A stretch of 12,385 nucleotides of DNA from contig DSAI01000085.1 in assembly GCA_011372845.1 (NCBI GenBank), positions 1-12,385 of the forward strand, read 5' to 3'. The position numbers and the translations under genes are program-made. A model generated the notes under the pieces. It had not been told where the DNA came from, ran no database searches, and saw nothing but the letters and a program-made list of their open reading frames with translations. Within the stretch, counting starts at the first letter, position 1. Every line of letters starts with the position of its first letter. Source of the DNA: Actinomycetota bacterium. GTDB taxonomy: Bacteria; Actinomycetota; Coriobacteriia; Anaerosomatales; Anaerosomataceae. Shown piece by piece: positions 7,300-12,385 of the stretch.

Positions 7300-8085
7300 G
7301 TGTCGGAGACGTGGCTTGCAGCGGCGGGCGTCGGGTTCGTCGCGGGATACCTGTCCGGTCAGTTCGGGATCGGTGGCGGGATGATCACCACTCCCGCGAT
7401 ACGCCTGATCCTTGGCGGTTCGGAGCTCGTTGCGGTGGGGACGCCGCTCCCTGTCATCATCCCTACGGCGATCACCGGGGTGATCGAGTACCGTCGGCGG
7501 GGGTTGCTCGACACGCGCGTGGGTCTCACGCTCGGCGCGGAGGGCGCCGCCTTCTCGGTCCTGGGTGCGTGGCTCACCTCGCTCGTGGGCGGTGACGTGG
7601 TGCTGTATCTCACCGCCGCCCTCATCGCCTGGATGTCGTTCGACATGGCGCAGCTCGCACTGCGTCCGGAGCAGGCAGCGCACGTGAAGGCCGCGATGGC
7701 CGGGCGCAGGGATTCCTGGCTCTGGCTTGCCGCCATCGGTGCGATCACCGGCGTGTACTCGGGATTCCTGGGGCTTGGCGGCGGGTTCGTCGTCGTTCCA
7801 GCGCTCGTGCGCTTCCTCGGCTTCGATGCCAAGCGCGCGGTCGGCACGAGCCTCATCGCCGTGCTGGTACTGGCGGTCCCTGGCACCATCACCCACTACT
7901 TCCTGGGTCACATCGACATCGCCATCGCGCTCGGCATGTCTCTTGGTGTCGTTCCCGGTGCCATATTGGGCGCCAGGGTCACGGCGGCGTCGCAGGAGAA
8001 GACGGTCCGAGTGGCCTTCGCGGCGATGCTGTTGGTGGTGGGACTGCTACTAGCGGCCAACGAACTGGGCTGGCTGTCCTCATGA
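7300..8085 (+). CDS. TauE/SafE-family (DUF81) anion exporter
   Basis: A 261-residue membrane protein with about eight hydrophobic segments. It shows the internal duplication of the TauE/SafE family: a glycine-rich motif at residues 16-27 (GYLSGQFGIGGG) and a second at 151-162 (GVYSGFLGLGGG), each followed by a P-containing helix. Family members are linked to export of sulfite, sulfoacetate or related organosulfur anions, but many have no known substrate. No sulfur-metabolism gene stands beside it, so the substrate is open. The GTG at 7300 lies five bases after the glycosyltransferase stop. AGGA at 7284-7287 is a distant ribosome site, so coupling is likely. The stop overlaps the next ATG by four bases. 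The frame is open far upstream, but that part lies inside the glycosyltransferase gene and is not family-like. Confidence 0.88.
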   Translation: MSETWLAAAGVGFVAGYLSGQFGIGGGMITTPAIRLILGGSELVAVGTPLPVIIPTAITGVIEYRRRGLLDTRVGLTLGAEGAAFSVLGAWLTSLVGGDVVLYLTAALIAWMSFDMAQLALRPEQAAHVKAAMAGRRDSWLWLAAIGAITGVYSGFLGLGGGFVVVPALVRFLGFDAKRAVGTSLIAVLVLAVPGTITHYFLGHIDIAIALGMSLGVVPGAILGARVTAASQEKTVRVAFAAMLLVVGLLLAANELGWLSS

Positions 8086-8948
8086 CGGGGCGCTTCTTCG
8101 CGGACGCCACGGCGGCCCAGGTGGACAAGCTTGCGCGGGCGCTGGTCGCTGCCCGTGTGTTTCCCGACGAGCAGACGCTCCGTGCGCACCATCGCGACCA
8201 TCCCTGGATGATCCAGGTGAGCGGGCGGGGCGATGTGGCCGTGCTGGACCGGTGGCGCGACCACCTCGACCTGCTTGGTGTCGAGGCCCTGTGGTGTCCG
8301 GTGCGCCATATCGGCGACGCGGTCACCCACCTCTCGTCCTGTGCGGCTGAGCACGGTTTCTCCGGTCTGGTGAGCTCCCCGGTCAGGTCCAGCGATGTGC
8401 CCGTGTATGAGGCCGCAGGCATGCGCGTCCGCGAGACGCTCGCCGTGCTCGAGCTCACCCCGGTGTGCCCCGCGGCCGCTCCCGGGCGCCCCGATGTGTC
8501 GACGCGAACCGCCCTTGCGGCCGACGCCGAGGAGATCATCGCCATCGACGGCGAGTGTTTCGAGCCGTTCTGGCACTACGATATTCGCTTGATGCGGAGG
8601 TTCCTCGACGCTGGCGGGGTCACCCTGGCCGAGCGTGACGGGCGCTGCGTCGGCTATACTCTGAGCACGGTCGACCGCGGGTCGGCGGTGCTGGGCCGGC
8701 TCTGCGTGCGCGTGTCCGACCGCCGTGTCGGCATCGGATCGCTTCTGTTGGAGGCGGCCGTTTCGCGAGCACGGGAGGGCGGAGCGCGGCACATGACGCT
8801 CTCGGCGCGGACGGGGAACGCCGCCGCGCTGGCGCTGTACCGCTCGGCAGGCTTTGCCGATACGGGTCGGCGTTACGCGTTCCTCACGGTCGGAGACGAG
8901 ACGGGGAGGGATCGGGGCCATCGCATCGGTTCGCTCATGGGTCGTTGA
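8082..8948 (+). CDS. Two-part GNAT-family N-acetyltransferase
   Basis: A 288-residue cytosolic protein. Residues about 145-275 form a complete GNAT domain, with acetyl-CoA pyrophosphate loop R214-R-V-G-I-G219 and the late NAAALALYRSAGF signature. The first half, about 1-135, ends in a stretch (SDVPVYEAAGM ... LAVLEL) that mirrors the LYRSAGF ... AFL end of the second half, but it has no visible Q/RxxGxG loop. It therefore looks like a decayed or acceptor-binding GNAT repeat. The acceptor is unknown; protein alpha-amine, small amine or antibiotic substrates are all possible for the superfamily. The ATG overlaps the exporter stop as ATGA with no strong ribosome site, so coupled translation is likely. 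The 3' end is overlapped by the frame of the next gene. Confidence 0.82.
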   Translation: MTGRFFADATAAQVDKLARALVAARVFPDEQTLRAHHRDHPWMIQVSGRGDVAVLDRWRDHLDLLGVEALWCPVRHIGDAVTHLSSCAAEHGFSGLVSSPVRSSDVPVYEAAGMRVRETLAVLELTPVCPAAAPGRPDVSTRTALAADAEEIIAIDGECFEPFWHYDIRLMRRFLDAGGVTLAERDGRCVGYTLSTVDRGSAVLGRLCVRVSDRRVGIGSLLLEAAVSRAREGGARHMTLSARTGNAAALALYRSAGFADTGRRYAFLTVGDETGRDRGHRIGSLMGR

Positions 8949-10209
8949 CGCGACCCTGGTCCTGACAACGGCGATCATCGCCATCGTCGTGGGGGCGGGT
9001 CTGTTCGGGATGGTGCCCGAGCCGGTGTTCATCGCTGCCACAATCGCCCTCGCTACCACGGCGATGGGGACCGTGGCGATGCGACTCATCAGCCGCCCCG
9101 ATCACATCAAGGCGCTGCAGTCACACCAGATCGTGGTGATCGCCGACCGGTCGCTGGCGTACCTGCGCCGGGGTCTCGACGCCGAGACCGCGCAGGAGGT
9201 CTGCAGGCTGGCGCTCGCCGAGAGCGAGGCGGCTGCGGTGGCGATCACCGACACCGAGACCGTTCTCGGTTTCGCGGGCATCGGGGAGGACCACCACGAG
9301 GTGGGCGGGCCGATCCTCACGAAGGCCACGCGCGAAGCGCTTGAGACCAACGAGCATCGCATCCTTGGCACGAAGGACGAGATTGGCTGTCCACGGCGCG
9401 ATTGCCTGTTGCGCGCGGCGATCGTGGTCCCGTTGGAGGTCCGCGAGAAGCCCGTAGGTACGCTGAAGTTCTACTACACCACGGCCAGGCTGTTGAACGA
9501 GACCCAGATCGCTATGGTGAGCGGTCTCGCCCGCCTCCTGTCGACGCAGCTCGAGCTCTCGGAGCTCGAGCACCAGACCGAGTTGGCGTGCAGGATGGAG
9601 CTCAAGGCGCTGCAGGCGCAGATCAACCCGCATTTCCTGTTCAACACGATCAACACCATCGCGATGATGATCCGCACCGATCCGGGAGGCGCGCGCGACC
9701 TCCTTCGCGAGTTCGCCGCCTTCTACCGGCGGATGCTTGAGGACAACGAGGGGCTCGTCCCGCTCGAGCGGGAGGTCGAGTACGCCCTCACCTATCTCCG
9801 GTTCGAGCAGGCACGGTTCGGTGACCGTCTGCGCGTGGTCTCCGACCTCGACCCCGAGGTGCTGGCGACCCACGTGCCTGCGTTCATCCTGCAGCCGATC
9901 GTGGAGAACTGCGTGCAGCATGGTGTTCGCGAGGAGGGCCCTCTCACCGTGTCGATCACGGCTGGGAGGGTCGATGGAGACGTCCGCGTGGCGATTGCTG
10001 ACGACGGGGTGGGAATATCCGAGGAGGACCTGCCGCGCGTGCTCGAGGTGGGGTTCGGGACCGGCCTCGGTATCGCTCTGGGCAACGTCCACGATAGACT
10101 GAAGGGGCACTTCGGCCCCGGAAGCGGCCTGAGCGTGGAAAGCGAGGGCGGAGAGGGGACCGTGGTGACGGTGACGATCGCGTCCTCGCCGGAGAAAGTG
10201 GACCGATGA
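8854..10209 (+). CDS. LytS-type sensor histidine kinase with GAF domain
   Basis: A LytS/YpdA-class kinase. One or two hydrophobic segments (about residues 35-75) anchor it, much less than the 5TM-Lyt region of classic LytS. A GAF domain follows at about 95-230 with the family stretch EDHHEVGGPIL and a C179-x4-C184 pair. The His_kinase domain has H260 in QINPHFLFNT, N352 in QPIVENCVQHG and ADDGVGI, so it should be active. Its partner is the LytTR regulator that overlaps it by four bases. The start is uncertain: TTG at 8854 overlaps the acetyltransferase by 95 bases, and no ATG or GTG occurs in frame before the first hydrophobic segment. A strong GGGGAGGG (8903-8910) stands before two in-frame ATC codons (8911, 8920). 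Residue numbers here count from 8854. The real protein may be about 20 residues shorter. Confidence 0.86.
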   Translation: MPIRVGVTRSSRSETRRGGIGAIASVRSWVVDATLVLTTAIIAIVVGAGLFGMVPEPVFIAATIALATTAMGTVAMRLISRPDHIKALQSHQIVVIADRSLAYLRRGLDAETAQEVCRLALAESEAAAVAITDTETVLGFAGIGEDHHEVGGPILTKATREALETNEHRILGTKDEIGCPRRDCLLRAAIVVPLEVREKPVGTLKFYYTTARLLNETQIAMVSGLARLLSTQLELSELEHQTELACRMELKALQAQINPHFLFNTINTIAMMIRTDPGGARDLLREFAAFYRRMLEDNEGLVPLEREVEYALTYLRFEQARFGDRLRVVSDLDPEVLATHVPAFILQPIVENCVQHGVREEGPLTVSITAGRVDGDVRVAIADDGVGISEEDLPRVLEVGFGTGLGIALGNVHDRLKGHFGPGSGLSVESEGGEGTVVTVTIASSPEKVDR

Positions 10210-10922
10210 CCACGATGCTAAAAGCGTTGCTGGTGGACGACGAGGTCCCCGCACGTTCCGAACTCCGTTACCTGCTGGGCGAGGCCGGCGGCGTGGAGGT
10301 CGTGGGCGAGGCCGGCAGCGCGAGCGAGGCGCTCCAACTCATCCGCGCCATACCGTACGACGTCGTCTTCCTCGATGTCAGCATGCCGGGGCTCAGCGGG
10401 ATAGAGTTGGCCGAGGCGCTCTCCGGGCTCGATCATCCACCCGCGCTCGTGTTCGTCACCGCGCACAGCGAGCACGCGGTGAAGGCCTTCGAAGTAGCCG
10501 CAACCGACTATCTCGTGAAGCCCGTCGAGGTCGAGCGGCTCAAGATGGCAATCGAGCGCATCGCCCCGGCCGCCGAGACGCCGGTGCGCGTGGAGCGGAT
10601 CCCCGTGGAGAAGGGCGGTCGCAAGCTCCTGCTCCAGGTGGCCGATATCACTCACATCATGGCCAAGGACGACTACAGCTACATGTTCACTGATGGTGAA
10701 CGCTACCTCTCCACGTTCTCATTGGCCGATCTCGAGGGCCGTCTGGAGTCGCAGGGGTACTTCCGGGTCCACCGCCGCTTCCTTGTGAACCTCTCCCACG
10801 TGGCCGAGGTCGCTCCCATGTACGGCGGTACGATGGAGCTGACGCTGAAGGACCGGGCGCACACGCGCATACCCGTCTCACGACGACGCGCACCTGCGTT
10901 GAAGCGCGTCCTGGGAATCTAG
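10206..10922 (+). CDS. LytTR-family response regulator
   Basis: A 238-residue response regulator. The receiver domain (1-120) has the acidic residues D11 and D12, phospho-acceptor D57 (FLDVSMPG) and the conserved lysine in YLVKPVE. Residues about 135-238 form a LytTR DNA-binding domain with the typical MAKDDYSYMFT strand and the FRVHRRFLVNL core. It should bind direct-repeat promoter sites as a dimer after phosphorylation by the LytS-type kinase encoded just upstream. The two genes overlap as ATGA, the usual arrangement for this kinase-regulator type. An ATG at 10215 is a possible alternative start that would remove three residues. Regulons in this class often include membrane transport or envelope genes; the targets here are unknown. 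Confidence 0.93.
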   Translation: MTTMLKALLVDDEVPARSELRYLLGEAGGVEVVGEAGSASEALQLIRAIPYDVVFLDVSMPGLSGIELAEALSGLDHPPALVFVTAHSEHAVKAFEVAATDYLVKPVEVERLKMAIERIAPAAETPVRVERIPVEKGGRKLLLQVADITHIMAKDDYSYMFTDGERYLSTFSLADLEGRLESQGYFRVHRRFLVNLSHVAEVAPMYGGTMELTLKDRAHTRIPVSRRRAPALKRVLGI

Positions 10923-10924
10923 CC

Positions 10925-11380
10925 GTGCTGATCGGCGTGCTGTCAGACACCCATGGAGCGCTCCCGCCGGGGGTCGCCGAGGCGTTCCGGGATGTCGACC
11001 GGATCATACACGCCGGTGACATCGGTCCCGCGTGGATACTCGACCATCTGGAGGCGATCGCCCCGGTGATCGCGGTACGGGGGAACATGGACTCGGGCGA
11101 GCTTGAATGGCGGTTGCAGGACCGCGCCGTCATCCAGGCCGACGGACAGCGGGTCATGATCGTCCACCAGGCCGCGCCCCTGCTGCGCGCAGGAGTGCCC
11201 GAAGGGGTCACCGTGCTGGTGAGCGGTCACACGCACCGGGCCCGCGTGGAGCATGTCGGCGGACTCCTCCACGTGAACCCCGGAAGCGCCGGCGGCCGTT
11301 CGCGGGATGGCCGGGGCCCCACCGTTGCCCTGCTCGACTGTGCCGCTCACCCGCCCACGGCCAGCATCATCGAGCTCTAG
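10925..11380 (+). CDS. YfcE/MJ0936-type metallophosphoesterase
   Basis: A 151-residue small cytosolic phosphodiesterase with the full calcineurin-like metal-site series: D8-x-H10, G31-D32, G53-N54 with D56, H81 and G101-H102-T103-H104. The family hydrolyses phosphodiesters with Mn or similar metals, and the natural substrate is generally unknown. The residue after H81 is Q where glycine is common, a small departure that need not abolish activity. The GTG start at 10925 is two bases after the LytTR stop and has no clear ribosome site of its own, so it probably depends on translation of that gene. It is the last gene of the tight run; a strong hairpin lies 10 bases beyond its stop. Confidence 0.88.
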   Translation: MLIGVLSDTHGALPPGVAEAFRDVDRIIHAGDIGPAWILDHLEAIAPVIAVRGNMDSGELEWRLQDRAVIQADGQRVMIVHQAAPLLRAGVPEGVTVLVSGHTHRARVEHVGGLLHVNPGSAGGRSRDGRGPTVALLDCAAHPPTASIIEL

Positions 11381-11389
11381 CGGTTTCCA

Positions 11390-11415
11390 CCGCTCGTCCA
11401 TTCGCCGACGAGCGG
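11390..11415 (+). terminator. Perfect 9-bp hairpin after the phosphoesterase gene
   Basis: The arms CCGCTCGTC (11390-11398) and GACGAGCGG (11407-11415) are exactly complementary, with an 8-base loop. It lies 10 bases after the stop at 11380, the right place for the end of the long operon. The sequence after it is C-rich rather than T-rich, so termination may be U-tract independent or Rho-assisted, or the hairpin may only protect the 3' end. Confidence 0.45.
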
Positions 11416-11426
11416 CCCCCTCACAC

Positions 11427-11477
11427 CGGTGAACGGCGGACGGCTCGCTCCGTGAACGGCGCGTGAGCCGTTCACCG
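11427..11477 (+). promoter_or_regulatory. Competing hairpins from two direct repeats and one inverted copy
   Basis: GTGAACGGCG occurs twice, at 11429-11438 and 11452-11461. The inverted copy GCCGTTCAC at 11467-11475 can pair with either. The distal pairing spans 11 bases (11427-11437 with 11467-11477, 29-base loop). The proximal pairing spans 9 bases (11452-11460 with 11467-11475, 6-base loop). The two structures exclude each other. This lies between the long operon and the stress-protein gene. It could be a terminator pair, a protein-binding site or a leader switch; the function is not shown. Confidence 0.4.
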
Positions 11478-11610
11478 CTTGTGCCGCACCCTCCGCCGAC
11501 CCGCTGCCGCCGCACGCGACAGCTTCGTTCCATCCCTCAGGCCCTCGCGTCTAGTGTGGTCTTGCGGGCGTGCGACCGCCGCCCGTTGGACAGCTGGGGA
11601 GGTGGGAAGT

Positions 11611-12105
11611 ATGGACGTTTGCATCAAGGGTTCTGCCGAGGACGTCAGGCTCGGTGACATCGATGAGATCTGTCACGAGATTGGGCGCATCCTTCTGCCG
11701 ACCGACGGTTCCGCACCGTCTGTTGCGGCGACCGAGTATGCGGTGATGCTCGCGAAGACGTTCGGCGCATCGGTCAAGGCCATCTACGTGGATACCGGCC
11801 TCGAGGCTCTTGAGTATCCCGAGGAGGTCATGGACGAGGACGTCTACGAAGGCGTTCACGCATCGGTCAAGGGGCTCGTGCTCGCCAAGATCATGTGCGA
11901 GCGCAACGGCGTGCCGTGCGAGGTCGAGGTCGTGCAAGGCGGCGTGGCCAAGCGGATCGTGCACGTCGCCGAGGAGTGGAAGGCCGACATGATCGTGGTC
12001 GGCGACACGGGGCGCACAGGCCTCAAGCGTATAGCCCTGGGCAGCGTGGCCGAGACGGTCGTCAAAGGCGCGCCAGTCCCCGTTCTTGTCGTGAAAGCCG
12101 AGTAA
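11611..12105 (+). CDS. Universal stress protein (UspA family)
   Basis: A 164-residue cytosolic protein with the UspA fold. The first strand reads ILLPTDGS with D32, and the ATP-binding motif G131-x2-G134-x9-G144-S145 is intact, so it belongs to the nucleotide-binding class. A 23-residue N-terminal extension precedes the usual first strand, somewhat longer than typical. The ATG is well supported by GGAGG at 11598-11602, eight bases upstream. The 230-base gap before it suggests its own promoter, though no convincing -35/-10 pair was seen. The next gene starts 44 bases downstream and looks like a symporter subunit; USP genes next to transporters are common, and USP proteins may modulate them, but that is inference here. 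Confidence 0.92.
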   Translation: MDVCIKGSAEDVRLGDIDEICHEIGRILLPTDGSAPSVAATEYAVMLAKTFGASVKAIYVDTGLEALEYPEEVMDEDVYEGVHASVKGLVLAKIMCERNGVPCEVEVVQGGVAKRIVHVAEEWKADMIVVGDTGRTGLKRIALGSVAETVVKGAPVPVLVVKAE

Positions 12106-12123
12106 TCGCCGGTCGCTCACAGC

Positions 12124-12142
12124 CGTCTTCGGACGAAGGAGG
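12124..12142 (+). promoter_or_regulatory. UUCG-loop mini-hairpin abutting a strong Shine-Dalgarno
   Basis: CGTC-TTCG-GACG at 12124-12135 forms a four-pair stem closed by a C(UUCG)G tetraloop, one of the most stable small RNA loops. It ends directly before AAGGAGG (12136-12142), a full match to the ribosome anti-SD, seven bases ahead of the ATG at 12150. It could position or insulate the ribosome site, or mark an RNA end between the stress-protein gene and the next gene. Confidence 0.4.
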
Positions 12143-12149
12143 TGCACAG

Positions 12150-12385
12150 ATGGGAGAGACGACAGCACATGGCTCGGCAGCCCTCTCTGCCGACGGTCGT
12201 CAGATACAGTACGGCGACCACATCGACACGATCGAAAGCGTCGACGCCGTGTTCCGGGGCCAGCGGAAGCTGAGCTTCACGTACGGCGCGATCTTCTTCG
12301 CGGTGACCCTCGGGGTCCCCGCGTCATCGGTGTGGTGGAAGACGTGGTATTCGGTAGAGGTCTGGGGCGGGTTCACCGCCAACTA
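12150..12385 (+). CDS. DUF485-like small membrane subunit of a solute symporter (3' end outside window)
   Basis: The first 78 codons of a protein that runs off the right edge. Residues 1-35 are hydrophilic. A hydrophobic segment follows (about 43-60, FTYGAIFFAVTLGV), then the tryptophan-rich WWKTWYSVEVWGG, and a second segment appears to begin at the edge. This hairpin-like plan after an FRGQRKLSF stretch resembles DUF485 proteins, small partners encoded beside acetate or other solute:sodium symporters. The evidence is moderate, because only part is visible and the symporter gene itself would lie outside. The ATG has a very strong AAGGAGG site seven bases upstream, fitting a highly translated membrane protein. 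It may share a transcript with the stress-protein gene 44 bases upstream. Confidence 0.6.
   Translation, partial: MGETTAHGSAALSADGRQIQYGDHIDTIESVDAVFRGQRKLSFTYGAIFFAVTLGVPASSVWWKTWYSVEVWGGFTAN

Noticed and set aside
7908..9089. Reverse-strand open frame of 393 codons
   Set aside because: It covers three well-supported + strand genes and shows low-complexity composition with no recognisable motif.
11527..11558. Possible promoter TTCCAT / TAGTGT before the stress-protein gene
   Set aside because: The match to a sigma-70-type consensus is too weak in GC-rich DNA to list as a feature; an 18-base spacer is the only support.
11463..11657. Small + strand frame in the gap before the stress-protein gene
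   Set aside because: Low-complexity translation, no ribosome site, and it overlaps the well-supported stress-protein start.

Overview
The window is a GC-rich, densely packed stretch in which every supported gene lies on the + strand. The gene families, frequent ATGA start/stop overlaps and frequent GTG starts fit a high-GC actinobacterium. The iron-sulfur and hydrogenase-like content suggests an anaerobe, perhaps a Coriobacteriia-type lineage; this taxonomic guess is inference from style and content.

Layout. The window opens with the 3' end of asd (aspartate-semialdehyde dehydrogenase), followed by a GC-rich hairpin. From 402 to 11380 ten genes follow with gaps of 22 bases or less, or with overlaps, so they could be one transcript. 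They are an OmpR-type response regulator and its membrane histidine kinase; a QueT-like transporter subunit; a sensory-type [FeFe]-hydrogenase-like protein fused to a degenerate GGDEF domain; the radical SAM protein AmrS; a GT-A glycosyltransferase; a TauE/SafE-type anion exporter; a two-part GNAT acetyltransferase; a LytS-type histidine kinase with its LytTR response regulator; and a YfcE-type phosphodiesterase. After a 230-base gap with competing hairpins come a universal stress protein and the 5' end of a small membrane protein that looks like a DUF485-type symporter subunit.

How they may work together. The run is rich in sensing and signalling: two unrelated two-component systems, one near each end, and between them a third sensor-like protein. 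That protein has two 4Fe-4S clusters, an H-cluster-like domain, a further Fe-S domain, and a GGDEF domain whose active site is broken but whose c-di-GMP inhibitory site (RxxD) is intact. The most interesting reading is a redox- or H2-responsive c-di-GMP receptor co-transcribed with transport and envelope genes. That link is inferred from fusion and gene order only. No RNA genes, insertion sequences or CRISPR arrays were seen.
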